Source: Zooshikella harenae
Lineage (GTDB): Bacteria > Pseudomonadota > Gammaproteobacteria > Pseudomonadales > Zooshikellaceae
Length of the DNA stretch: 64,000 nt
Direction of reading: 5' to 3'
NCBI RefSeq assembly: GCF_018837975.1
Contig: NZ_JAGSOY010000025.1
Coordinates: 1-64,000 of the forward strand
Part shown: one piece after another, positions 1 to 8,019 of the stretch
How the letters are laid out: every line of letters starts with the position of its first letter
Numbering within the stretch: the first letter of the stretch is position 1
Notes under the pieces: generated by a model
Seen by the model: the letters and a program-made list of their open reading frames with translations, nothing else
Databases searched by the model: none
What the model was told of the DNA's origin: nothing
Position numbers and translations under genes: made by a program

Positions 1-55
1 TAGTTAAAAACTATACAATTAATGTTGTGTATTCATTGTGAAAGGAGTCTACCTT

Positions 56-487
56 ATGACTAAGCCTCGACTGCCTTATTATGAGCTTTCTGGTGAAGCC
101 TTGGAAGGATTTAGGCAAATAAAACATTGCCTTGAAGACAGCTCGCTAGGGCTAGTACTTATTGAGTTGGTTTATTTACGTATTTCTCAAATCAATGGGT
201 GTTCTTTTTGCTTAAATATGCATGCGAAGTCATTACGGGATCAAGGTGAAAGCAGTGAAAGAATTGATGCGTTAGCAGGGTGGCGAGTAAGCCATTTATT
301 TTCTGCGCGTGAAAAGGCTGCATTGACCTGGGCTGAGTCTGTAACTGATATTGCAAATTCCCATGCAGAAGATAGGGATTACTTGCCACTTAAAGACTAT
401 TTTTCAGATAAGGAAATATCTGATTTAACATTTGCTATTGCATTAATGAATGGTTTGAATAGAGTTGCCGTGAGTATGCGTCAATAG
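56..487 (+). CDS. AhpD-like carboxymuconolactone decarboxylase family protein
   Basis: A 143-residue protein with the alkylhydroperoxidase core: a Glu near residue 37 followed by CSFCLNMH (Cys49, Cys52, His56), the redox CxxC plus His of AhpD-like proteins. Family members reduce peroxides or protect against oxidants in the cytoplasm; the substrate is not visible here. The ATG at 56 is chosen because AAAGGAG lies 8 bases upstream; a GTG at 38 is in frame but has no such site. It stands alone and converges on an OsmC-family gene, another peroxide or thiol-chemistry family, with a shared hairpin between them. The family is clear; the physiological role is inferred. Confidence 0.85.
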   Translation: MTKPRLPYYELSGEALEGFRQIKHCLEDSSLGLVLIELVYLRISQINGCSFCLNMHAKSLRDQGESSERIDALAGWRVSHLFSAREKAALTWAESVTDIANSHAEDRDYLPLKDYFSDKEISDLTFAIALMNGLNRVAVSMRQ

Positions 488-503
488 TACTATTGTAGGA
501 ATA

Positions 504-529
504 GAGAGTAAGTAGCAGTACTTACTCTC
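504..529. terminator. Hairpin between convergent genes
   Basis: An 11-bp perfect inverted repeat (GAGAGTAAGTA / TACTTACTCTC) with a 4-base loop lies between two convergent genes. It lacks a long T run, so bidirectional termination is inferred. Confidence 0.55.
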
Positions 530-540
530 GACAAACAGGA

Positions 541-975
541 CTACTCAGTTGTATGTGAAACAGTTGTCATGTGTTTAATATTTTCATGAACAGGACAACG
601 TTCGCATACATCATCAATAAACTGTTGTTTTTCTTCCTGAGATAAGTCAGCATCCATGGTGACCGCAATATTAATCGTATCAAACCCTGTACGATCATCT
701 GTAGGCTTGCCAAGCAAACCTGCTGGGTTAAGGTCACCACTGACGTTAACTGTCATACTACGGAGGTTGACTTTATCCTGTTTTGCTTTAATTCGGGCGA
801 TGGATGCAACACAACCTGCCAATGAAACAAAAAAGTACTCCAGAGGATTAGGACCTTGATCCGTACCACCGGCTTGTTCTGGCTGGTCAAGTATAAGTTC
901 GTGTTTACCCACTTTTGTCTCGATTAAAAAAGACTCACCCATAGTGGCGGTGACATTGACATGTTTTGTTGCCAT
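541..975 (-). CDS. OsmC/Ohr family protein
   Basis: A 144-residue OsmC-like protein. The family's two redox cysteines are visible at Cys55 (in SLAGCVAS) and in CERCPVHENI (Cys124/Cys127), and the conserved Glu46 is in NPLEYFF. OsmC-type proteins reduce organic hydroperoxides with paired thiols in the cytoplasm. The extra Cys in CERC is typical of the YhfA/OsmC-like branch rather than Ohr. AAGGATCGAGA before the ATG supports the start. The family call is secure; the peroxide substrate is not known. Confidence 0.88.
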   Translation of the reverse strand: MATKHVNVTATMGESFLIETKVGKHELILDQPEQAGGTDQGPNPLEYFFVSLAGCVASIARIKAKQDKVNLRSMTVNVSGDLNPAGLLGKPTDDRTGFDTINIAVTMDADLSQEEKQQFIDDVCERCPVHENIKHMTTVSHTTE

Positions 976-1293
976 TCTCGATCCTTATTTCATTAAAACT
1001 AATTGCAGCGTTAGCTTTTTAAATTAAACAAAATTATGAGCCATTATTTGATGATAAGCCGAAAACTTCAATGGTGGATGCAGTAAGCATTACATAGGCT
1101 TGCGTTCAGTCAATATACCTTGTGGCTTTATACCTGATAAGCATGACAATCGTGTGGTGACTAATTAGCCAGGATCAATTAAAATGGTAAACTTATTAGT
1201 TGTGGCTGCTGGTGATACTGGTATACCGCTAACAGCAGTGTACAACCTGGCAAATAAACAAACCATCCGATAGTTAATAAGATAGTAAACTGT
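976..1293. other. Intergenic gap with one tiny ORF
   Basis: 318 bases without a recognised gene. A 29-codon ORF at 1184-1273 (+) begins VNLLVVAAGD after its Met and has AGGA nine bases upstream. It could be a leader peptide or chance. Promoters for the flanking divergent genes must lie here, but none was clear enough to place. Confidence 0.4.
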
Positions 1294-1992
1294 GTGACTA
1301 ATTCAGTGATTCAATCTCGTCCTTTTCGTGCTCGTGGTGCTTATATACAGCGTTGTTCTCAGTGTCGTGTACCAACCGTAGCATGTATTTGTGCCTTTAC
1401 ACCAACGCTTGACTCTAAGGCTACTTTTTGGTTATTGATGCATCCCTATGAGCGATATAAGCCTACCAATACTGGACAGCTACTGGTTGATACTTTGCCC
1501 AATGTGGCTATGTATGATTGGTATCGGACCATGCCAAATGATGACTTGTTAAGTCGAATACATTCAGAGCAGTATACGCCGATTTTGGTTTTTCCTGATG
1601 ATATGCTGATGGGAAATCCGGTTATGACTGCGACAAGATTGCCAGAAATTACTAACCCCGCGTTTGTATTACTAGATGGCACATGGCAACAAGCCAGAAA
1701 AATTTACCGTAAAAGTGACTATCTTCACCAACTCCCCGTTGTCAGTATTAATGCTCAGCAATTATCTAGGTATCAGCTTCGCCGATCACAAAATCAAGGA
1801 AACCTAGCAACAGCTGAGGTGGTTATTCATTTATTGGCCGCAATGGGTGAAACTCAAAGTGCGCAGTTATTAGCTGATTATTTTCAGGTGTTTAATTATT
1901 GTTATATTTCGGGGAAAAATAATCATGCGCCTAAAGATCAAACACCCGAAATGGAGAGGTTATTGACTGCAAAATCAACAGCCTCGATATAG
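1294..1992 (+). CDS. tapT: DTW-domain tRNA-uridine aminocarboxypropyltransferase
   Basis: A 232-residue DTW-domain protein. Family members (TapT/YfiP in E. coli) transfer the 3-amino-3-carboxypropyl group from S-adenosylmethionine to U47 of tRNA, giving acp3U. The signature D-x-T-W is present as DGTW at residues 128-131, followed by the basic QQARKIYRK stretch. An N-terminal cysteine set (Cys21, Cys24, Cys31, Cys33) looks like a metal knuckle, common in this family. The GTG start at 1294 is the longest option; a second in-frame GTG at 1306 is possible, and neither has a strong ribosome site. The gene stands alone. The symbol is assigned by family. Confidence 0.82.
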   Translation: MTNSVIQSRPFRARGAYIQRCSQCRVPTVACICAFTPTLDSKATFWLLMHPYERYKPTNTGQLLVDTLPNVAMYDWYRTMPNDDLLSRIHSEQYTPILVFPDDMLMGNPVMTATRLPEITNPAFVLLDGTWQQARKIYRKSDYLHQLPVVSINAQQLSRYQLRRSQNQGNLATAEVVIHLLAAMGETQSAQLLADYFQVFNYCYISGKNNHAPKDQTPEMERLLTAKSTASI

Positions 1993-2149
1993 ATACTAAA
2001 CTTTTTTAGCTTAATAACCTTCAGGAGAGGGCATCATTCAATGTCCTCTCCCCAAAACATTCACTTATGTTTTTGTTAATAGGTATTTAAGGCATAATTT
2101 TTGAAAAGCTTTTCCTCGTGTATTGGGTAATTGTTTAAAGGAAAAGCTT

Positions 2150-2965
2150 ATGATAAAGCAAGTATTTATCAATCAAAATATATTTAAAAAAATTTGTCAT
2201 TATATTGTAGTGTGTAGTGTATTTCCAGTTATGGCAGTGGCAGACCATAACTGGAATAACTATCACTGGGCAAGAGTGGATAATGATAATTCAGTGTTTA
2301 GATTACAGGTTATTGACAGTACTACTACTGAATGGGGCACCTCGTATTATCAAACATTAGCAAAATGGTCAGTAGCGATCCCCTTAGATTCTGTAAAAAA
2401 AGAAGACAGTAATCGTGTCCGGAAACGTTGTAAAATGCAAGCAGGACAAGTTCGTGTCTGTAATGCAGATTATGGGTTTAATGGTTGGTTAGGGCTGGCA
2501 ACCATTGGAATTGATGCTAATGGTCATATTGATCGTGGCACAGCAAAAATGAATGATAGCTATGCATCATACTGGACTATTCCAGGCGAAATGAACCATG
2601 TATTGTGTCAGGAAGTTGGTCACTTGCTTGGCTTAGGACACACTTCTGAAGATGGGTCCAGTCAAAAAACCTGTATGGACTATTCTACAGACCTTGAGAG
2701 CCAGTGGCCTAATACACATGACTATAATGAGTTAAGCGAGCTATATGCTCATCTGGACACCTATAATAGTTATCTAGGTAGCGAGAACAATTCAACTGAT
2801 GAGGGGGGGTGTAACGCGCCTCCAGGGAAAGGTTGTAATAAAAATAATCTAGGCAGTCGAGCGCCTATGGGGTTCAGGGTGCATAAATCTGGTAATCATG
2901 AGATGTGGGTTGCTCATAGACCTGGTGGAGGTCTATGGATCCACCATATACGCTTGGCAAATTAG
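2150..2965 (+). CDS. Secreted metzincin-like (matrixin-type) protein with Gln-for-His zinc motif
   Basis: A 271-residue exported protein. Residues 1-31 form a signal peptide (basic start, hydrophobic stretch, then VMAVA before DHNW). The metzincin zinc helix HExxHxxGxxH is recognisable but reads QEVGHLLGLGH, with Gln in place of the first His, and a Met-turn-like CMDYS follows about 15 residues later. Two cysteines (CQE and TCMD) could form a disulfide. The C-terminal part after the protease-like domain is Gly/Asn-rich and unrecognised. ATG 2150 is chosen over an in-frame TTG at 2123 because AAAGGA lies 7 bases upstream. It is either a zinc protease with altered ligands or a non-catalytic relative. 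Confidence 0.68.
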   Translation: MIKQVFINQNIFKKICHYIVVCSVFPVMAVADHNWNNYHWARVDNDNSVFRLQVIDSTTTEWGTSYYQTLAKWSVAIPLDSVKKEDSNRVRKRCKMQAGQVRVCNADYGFNGWLGLATIGIDANGHIDRGTAKMNDSYASYWTIPGEMNHVLCQEVGHLLGLGHTSEDGSSQKTCMDYSTDLESQWPNTHDYNELSELYAHLDTYNSYLGSENNSTDEGGCNAPPGKGCNKNNLGSRAPMGFRVHKSGNHEMWVAHRPGGGLWIHHIRLAN

Positions 2966-2972
2966 GTTAAAA

Positions 2973-3332
2973 TTAATGACCTGATGTATTGGCTGGTGAT
3001 GAATGGAATTGCTCGATTTGCTGTTCGAGCAGTTCATGTATTTCATCTTCAAAGTGCGGTAAATCTAAATTAAAAACATGGAGATATTTTTCAACACGTG
3101 CTGCGGTTAACCTCTTATTAAGAAGAAAGTATTCAAGTTCAGGAAGATGTTTGTCATGACGAGGTCTGATTTTCCATATAGCAAAATCACTATGAACTGA
3201 GGCTACGTGTCTTTGCATATAAATACAGAAAGGCTCAATATGATTTTTTCCTTCAGGACCTAAACAGCCTGGTTCTACACGTATTAAAATAACTATTTTT
3301 TTTTCATCAGGCAATGGCAACTGCGTTGTCAT
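2973..3332 (-). CDS. Hypothetical protein
   Basis: A 119-residue acidic soluble protein with no signal peptide or membrane segment. Near the N-terminus it has the phrase RVEPGCLGPEGKNHI, and the C-terminal third is rich in Glu, His and Leu and probably helical. I do not recognise the family. AGAGGT seven bases before the ATG supports the start, and the reading frame looks genuine because it fills the space between neighbours. It ends 7 bases from the convergent metzincin-like gene. Confidence 0.6.
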   Translation of the reverse strand: MTTQLPLPDEKKIVILIRVEPGCLGPEGKNHIEPFCIYMQRHVASVHSDFAIWKIRPRHDKHLPELEYFLLNKRLTAARVEKYLHVFNLDLPHFEDEIHELLEQQIEQFHSSPANTSGH

Positions 3333-3419
3333 CGAATGACCTCTTAGTTATTAATTTTACCGTCTTTATAAGGTATAACATCAGTATAGTTAACTTGAGA
3401 GTAAAGGTAATATATCAGG

Positions 3420-4091
3420 TTATTCAACAAAGTCAGCTCTGGAACGAAGGTTTTTTGGTAAGCGGATATTCCATTTTTTGTGTTGTTGTTTGCTATATAA
3501 ATAACGCCCCTTTTCGCCAACTATGGGCCGTATCATGTTGGGAGACTTACCTTTTAATATTTTTAATGCCATCTTGGCGGCTGTTTCCCCTTGGGTATAG
3601 CCATAAAGCACCAGTCCTCCAATCGTTTTATTTGCACCAACAGCAAAGTCCCAAAATGCAAACAGAGGAATAGGAGAGTGCTCAGATGTCCATATTAATA
3701 GCTGTTCAGCATCCACACTTTGCTCATTGTCATCTTTTAGCGTGTGATAAAGTCCAATAATAATTGCATCAAAGCCTTGGTTTTTGGTACCAAGGACAGT
3801 TTCTTTCCATTCTTTAAGGATACCTATTTGTTGAACGGATACATCGATCCCTCCTAAAGTGGTAGTAGTTTTACCTTTAAATTCTTCCTTTATGGCTGCA
3901 CTTGATGTTGTTCCATCATTAAATAAAATTAAAAAATTTTTGATCGATGGGGTTGTCTCTTTTAGTTGAACAATAGATTTTTTAAATAATGGACGCTCTA
4001 GTACACCGGTTATATTTGTAAATACCACTATTTTATTGTGATTTTTCTTATCGAGATGATACTTATCAGGATTACGATAATAATGCAGCAT
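3420..4091 (-). pseudogene. Truncated ABC-type substrate-binding protein (C-terminal half)
   Basis: The 223 codons match the second half of the ABC_sub_bind periplasmic protein family: FTNITGVLERPLF, then ILFNDGTTSS, the ligand-cleft region GFDAIIIGLYHTL, and the end segment GGLVLYGYTQGETAAKMALKILKG. Intact members carry a signal peptide and about 100 more N-terminal residues; both are missing. The putative ATG has no ribosome site and lies inside the coding sequence for the second membrane segment of the upstream Cache gene, in another frame. A deletion that joined two genes is the simplest reading. An expressed cytoplasmic fragment is possible but unlikely to bind its ligand in the periplasm. 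Confidence 0.6.
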
Positions 4092-4663
4092 AAAGTGAAA
4101 AAAAATCGATAAAGAATGTAGTTTATGAATGATGACTCTATATAATCAACATAGGAACCAGTACCTATGACCCATTTCCAGGGTTTGAAAAGAAAAACGT
4201 ATGATATTTTAGGAAAAAATTTATCAGCAGGATAGCCAGGCTTTGGCCAAGAATACTTAAATGTCCCTCCACCAGCCAGTGCAGTATCCGTTGCTACAAT
4301 GATTGGCTTGATACCGTCAGGATCTATTAGCTGTGACATATCTTGACCTTCTACGGTCTCTAGTAGAGGATGCATCAGAAATCGATATTCGAGCGTATTA
4401 ACCCAAATATAGTTGCCATCTTCATAGCGCATTTGCCTTAGTACTTTTAGGGCGGATTCTTGCGCTTTTTCAATTCCCATTTTGTCTTGTTGACTGTAAT
4501 AGTATTTAAGAATTCCTTCAGCTGTTTGTAATACTACTTTACTTTTATTGATGTGTTGTACAAAAAAACGGTTTTTTTCTGTAATCATGAATATAATATC
4601 TTTCATGCCAAAAATGATGATTATAAACGCGATTAATATTGATATCTTTGTACTACTACTCAT
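4028..4663 (-). CDS. Cache-domain sensor, apparently truncated after TM2
   Basis: A 211-residue membrane protein. Residues about 7-26 form the first membrane segment. A periplasmic single Cache domain follows (YEDGNYIWVN, then MHPLLE, then KYSWPKPG and KPWKWVIGTGSYVDYIE), and a second membrane segment covers residues about 184-206. Family members continue into HAMP and then a chemoreceptor, kinase or cyclase output domain. Here translation stops six residues after TM2 (RKITIK), so no output domain is present. Its 3' end overlaps a truncated binding-protein frame by 64 bases. It may be a dead remnant or a stand-alone sensor. The Cache call itself is firm. Confidence 0.7.
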   Translation of the reverse strand: MSSSTKISILIAFIIIIFGMKDIIFMITEKNRFFVQHINKSKVVLQTAEGILKYYYSQQDKMGIEKAQESALKVLRQMRYEDGNYIWVNTLEYRFLMHPLLETVEGQDMSQLIDPDGIKPIIVATDTALAGGGTFKYSWPKPGYPADKFFPKISYVFLFKPWKWVIGTGSYVDYIESSFINYILYRFFFTLCCIIIVILISIISIRKITIK

Positions 4664-5041
4664 ACAATAACATTCAGTTTGTTGGGAAGCTTGGTTTAAG
4701 TGTAGGGCGGATCAATAAAGTTGTAACGGACATTTTTATGAATGATTGATTGTTTAATATAATTAGATTATATGCGTTTATTGCGTTACAACGGTATGGC
4801 TGTGTTAGTTTGAGAGAATTTATACTGATGAAGTATGAATATCTTGCTGTGATGGTGTGTAATTATAAATTGTTTTAGGTTTAATTATTATGTTAATAAA
4901 TAAATCATTTTTAATTTTTTTGCTTCGTTGGTTTGTTTGTTGTTGTATTGAGTTGAATTTATATAATATCCTAAGATATCTTTAAAAGCGTATCTGGCTA
5001 TACTTTAGTTTGAGTATTACTCGCTTAAGCAAGGAGGTCTT
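4664..5041. other. AT-rich divergent intergenic region
   Basis: 378 bases separate the Cache gene from the RibA-like operon. It is very AT-rich, with no ORF of note. The last bases carry the strong ribosome site AAGGAGGT for the gene starting at 5042. The operon promoter is presumably here, but I could not place it confidently. Confidence 0.5.
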
Positions 5042-5662
5042 ATGAAAGTAATACGTAAAGCCTTAGGGTTAGACCTTGTTGGAACTTATCAAGGGTTATC
5101 ACTAGGCGGGTATGATATTACAAATCAGGATGGTCAATTAACTTTTCATGCCGTAGTATATAATCCTCTTATCTTTGAAACAGATACTGTACCTCTTTTT
5201 CGAATAAATTCAGCTTGTTTTAGTGCTGATATATTTGGTGACAACCGTTGTGATTGTAATTTTCAGTTGCAACAAACTATGGATTTGCTTTTAGAAAAAC
5301 CTGGTCTTATGACATATCATTTTAACCATGAAGGGCGAGGGGTTGGCTTTGTTAGTAAAATAGAAGCGTATAAACTTATGAAGAAAAAAAATATCGACAC
5401 TTTTCATGCACACGAACTATTGGGATTGCCTGAAGATGATCGAAACTTTTATTATGCAGTGTTAATTCTACATGATTTAAATATACATCGCGTTAATCTT
5501 ATTACGAATAACCCACAGAAATGTTCATACTTAAAGGCTCATGGGATTGATGTCTTAGAGGTTATACCTATGGTCAGCAAACGCAAGGAGCATCAAGCAT
5601 GTCTTTGGTCCAAAGTTATTCGCCAAGGTCACCTACATTACAGGCAACATCATCATTCCTAA
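5042..5662 (+). CDS. GTP cyclohydrolase II-like protein (RibA family)
   Basis: A 206-residue RibA-family enzyme. GTP cyclohydrolase II opens GTP to 2,5-diamino-6-ribosylamino-4(3H)-pyrimidinone 5'-phosphate, releasing formate and diphosphate. The zinc triad has RibA spacing: Cys59, Cys70 and Cys72 (SACFSADIFGDNRCDC). HEGRGVGF matches the GTP-binding loop, the Tyr in IEAYKLM matches E. coli Tyr105, and PEDDRNF keeps the catalytic Asp and Arg (126/128 in E. coli). The usual HSEC is changed to NSAC. The tail LHYRQHHHS is unusual. AAGGAGGT precedes the ATG. It overlaps the next gene by 64 bases. Because it sits with an OMP decarboxylase homologue and an SDR rather than rib genes, I infer a role in a special metabolite. 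Confidence 0.82.
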   Translation: MKVIRKALGLDLVGTYQGLSLGGYDITNQDGQLTFHAVVYNPLIFETDTVPLFRINSACFSADIFGDNRCDCNFQLQQTMDLLLEKPGLMTYHFNHEGRGVGFVSKIEAYKLMKKKNIDTFHAHELLGLPEDDRNFYYAVLILHDLNIHRVNLITNNPQKCSYLKAHGIDVLEVIPMVSKRKEHQACLWSKVIRQGHLHYRQHHHS

Positions 5663-6516
5663 CAAAAATTGTGGATAGTATTGATAAAAGTGGCAATATT
5701 GTTTTAGGTATTGACCCAAGCTTGAATAATATTCCTACCTGCTTTAATCAATCCCACCGAATCGAGGCAACATTGGAAGTATATTGTCGAGAGTTACTCA
5801 ATGCTGCTGTTGGAAAAGTGGCTGCAGTTAAGTTTCAAAGTGCATGTTTTGAGCAATATGGTCTTTTGGGTATGGTTGCGTTAAGTAATAGTTTGTCGTA
5901 TGCACGTCAATTAAATTACATAATTATTTTAGATGCTAAAAGGGGAGATATAGCTGAAACAAATCAGTGTTATGCTAAGGCTTATCTTGATAATAGTAAT
6001 AAAGCAGATAGTTTTTTAGTTGATGCTATCACTGTTTCGCCTTGGTTGGGAATTGATGCTTTGATGCCTTTTATTACACTTGCTGAGCAATACGGGAAAG
6101 GGCTTTTTTTAGTGCTAAGGTCATCAAACCCAGGTAGTGATACTGTCCAAAATTTTATGGGAAATAACATAAAACTTAGTGAGTATATTATTAATAACTT
6201 ACTGGAAATTTTTGCTAGTGAGTCAAAATTAAGTCAGGTTATTGGTTTTGTTGTTGGCGCAACGTTACCTAGAGAGTCAGAAAGGATAAGACATTATCTG
6301 CCAGAAAGTATGTTTTTAGTGCCAGGAATGGGAGCTCAAGGAGGGCAGTGTAAAATAAAGCAAGCTTTTTTCGGCAAAGTTACCTCTCGAACACTTTTTC
6401 CTTTGTCTCGTTCGATAACGTTAATGAGTAGGGATATATCACGTAATGAGTTTAATCGAGTAATTTTAAAACGTTTGAATGATTACAGGGAACAATTAGC
6501 AGAGACCATGCTATGA
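5599..6516 (+). CDS. Orotidine 5'-phosphate decarboxylase family protein (PyrF type 2-like)
   Basis: A 305-residue protein of the long (type 2) OMP decarboxylase family, a TIM barrel that removes the carboxylate of OMP to give UMP. GIDPSL near residue 38, KFQSACFEQYG, the catalytic DAKRGDI, SPWLGIDALMPF, RSSNPGS, and LVPGMGAQGG are all visible in the family's order. AAGGAG nine bases before ATG 5599 supports this start, so the overlap with the RibA-like gene is real. The C-terminal part after GAQGG has a long unusual stretch (FFGKVTSRTLFPLSRS). It could be a true pyrF, but its placement between a GTP cyclohydrolase II homologue and an SDR suggests a decarboxylase acting on another pyrimidine nucleotide. 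Confidence 0.8.
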   Translation: MSLVQSYSPRSPTLQATSSFLTKIVDSIDKSGNIVLGIDPSLNNIPTCFNQSHRIEATLEVYCRELLNAAVGKVAAVKFQSACFEQYGLLGMVALSNSLSYARQLNYIIILDAKRGDIAETNQCYAKAYLDNSNKADSFLVDAITVSPWLGIDALMPFITLAEQYGKGLFLVLRSSNPGSDTVQNFMGNNIKLSEYIINNLLEIFASESKLSQVIGFVVGATLPRESERIRHYLPESMFLVPGMGAQGGQCKIKQAFFGKVTSRTLFPLSRSITLMSRDISRNEFNRVILKRLNDYREQLAETML

Positions 6517-7235
6517 CAAATCATACATTGTTGATACTTGGTGCTAATAGCACTTTAGCGGGTGCAATTTTAAAACAACAGGAAAAGTCTAATTCCATTA
6601 ATGTATTTGGTATTGATCGGCAGGATAAGGCAAGTTATTCACAGTTATCTGATTATATGAAGTTGGATTTTACAGGCATATCAATTCAGCAGATTTGGCA
6701 AGATCTTCCTTTGGACTTCTCTAATGAGCTTACTTTTATCAGTTGTATCGGTCGGTTCGGAGAGCAGGGAAGTCAACTACAGGGCCAATCATCACTATCA
6801 ACAAAAGAGGTGTTGAAACAAGTTAATATTAACTTAATGTATGTGACATCTTTTTGCTGCGAACTTATTAATCGATGTCTGTATTATGGCTGCAAATGTC
6901 GTATTGTGGTTGTTGGATCTTCTGCCTCCTGGGTAGGTAGTCGGGATATTGGTTATGGCATTGCTAAGGCAGGGTTAAATGGTTTAGTGCTGAGTTTGTC
7001 AAAGTCATTTGCTTCCAGGGGAATCACTGTATTAGGGGTAAACCCAGGTATTTTTGACTCACTAATGGCTCGAAATGTTTCAGCAGAGCGTCAGCAGTAT
7101 GCTATTCAGTCTACGCATATAAAGCGGGCAGGGCAGGTTGAAGAAATTGCTAAAGTAGTGGGCTATGCAGCACTTGAAGCACCTGACTACATGACAGGTG
7201 CAATTTTACCTGTTAATGGAGGACAATATACTTAG
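6513..7235 (+). CDS. Short-chain dehydrogenase/reductase
   Basis: A 240-residue classical SDR. The cofactor loop reads GANSTLAG near residue 10, the catalytic Ser lies in VVGSSASWVG, the Tyr-Lys pair is YGIAKAG, and NPGIFDS and the terminal GAILPVNGGQYT are typical. Its ATG overlaps the stop of the OMP decarboxylase-like gene (ATGA), so the two are translationally coupled. It would oxidise or reduce an alcohol/ketone with NAD(P)H in the cytoplasm; in this operon the substrate may be the product of the two upstream enzymes. The acidic residue after strand 2 (GIDRQ) hints at NAD(H). A MITE-like element begins directly after its stop codon. Confidence 0.85.
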   Translation: MTNHTLLILGANSTLAGAILKQQEKSNSINVFGIDRQDKASYSQLSDYMKLDFTGISIQQIWQDLPLDFSNELTFISCIGRFGEQGSQLQGQSSLSTKEVLKQVNINLMYVTSFCCELINRCLYYGCKCRIVVVGSSASWVGSRDIGYGIAKAGLNGLVLSLSKSFASRGITVLGVNPGIFDSLMARNVSAERQQYAIQSTHIKRAGQVEEIAKVVGYAALEAPDYMTGAILPVNGGQYT

Positions 7236-7361
7236 TATACCCTTCACGAATCATTTTTAGGGTTTGTTGTCAGCGCTTTTCACCCCAGTCACTTATTAAT
7301 ATAAGCTCCGGGGGCTTCATCACTTGACGGCCTTCCCTAAAAACCCTTCGTTTTGGGTATA
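7236..7361. mobile_element. MITE-like element, family 1, copy A (126 bp)
   Basis: Both ends carry a 27-bp imperfect inverted repeat beginning TATACCC and ending TTTTTAGGG (21 of 27 positions match). The interior matches, in inverted orientation, the element at 43666-43840, including the shared core with CTCCGGGGGCTTCATC. It encodes nothing and starts at the base after the SDR stop codon, so it may also act as the operon's transcript end. Confidence 0.8.
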
Positions 7362-7377
7362 ATTTATAGCGAAAGGC

Positions 7378-7938
7378 TTATTCATTGGTTTGATGGTTTT
7401 CAATAAGTTGTTGAATAAGCACTTTGGGTTGCTCATTAAAAAATAGACGACTTTTACTGGGTTTTTGAAATGCTTCAAGTAAGGTTGGCAAAAATTCGGT
7501 CATACCTCCACTGCCAGTGAGTACACCAATCGGTTTGCCTATATCATAAGCGATTGTAAATTCATTGAGAGACCCCCACCGTCCGCTGATAAAAACCGCT
7601 GCATCACAGTGGCTTACAGCTACGACATTGCGATACTTTAAGCAAACTTGGTGTAGTTGTTTATGGGGGAAATCATTAGGAATAAAAATAAGCTGGTCAA
7701 AGTCATTTGCTGAAGTACCCATCATTGATTCATGAAGTTGCTCATGGGTGACAGCGGTACACCCAATCGTGTCGCCATGATGCGTTTTAGCACCTTTTAC
7801 TGCTGCATAAGGTAGTCCTTGGCAGGCCCCTGTAATAAGTGTTGCACCTGCTTGAGCGATGAATTGACCAAGAAGCATTGCTTGTTGCTCTAGGCCTGGA
7901 GAAGTTCCTGCAGCTGAACCGAAAACTCCAATGATCAT
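7378..7938 (-). CDS. LOG/SLOG-family Rossmann protein (TIGR00725-like)
   Basis: A 186-residue protein of the LOG (lysine-decarboxylase-like) superfamily. It begins IIGVFGSAAGTSPG, has GACQGLPYAAVKGA where the family has a Gly-rich phosphate loop, and SGRWGSLNEF in place of the PGGxGTxxE motif, keeping the Glu. LOG proteins hydrolyse nucleotide monophosphate ribosides or bind nucleotides; the changed motif makes the activity uncertain. ATG 7938 is chosen over a frame extending to 7995 because GAGGGA lies 7 bases upstream and the Rossmann strand begins at once. It is followed by no operon partner. Confidence 0.75.
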   Translation of the reverse strand: MIIGVFGSAAGTSPGLEQQAMLLGQFIAQAGATLITGACQGLPYAAVKGAKTHHGDTIGCTAVTHEQLHESMMGTSANDFDQLIFIPNDFPHKQLHQVCLKYRNVVAVSHCDAAVFISGRWGSLNEFTIAYDIGKPIGVLTGSGGMTEFLPTLLEAFQKPSKSRLFFNEQPKVLIQQLIENHQTNE

Positions 7939-8019
7939 TTTGCGTTCCCTCGCAGATATTGTGCTCACTAGGTACTTATTAGTGTACACATACAATGAGT
8001 GTTCAAGTTAGACGTCATT

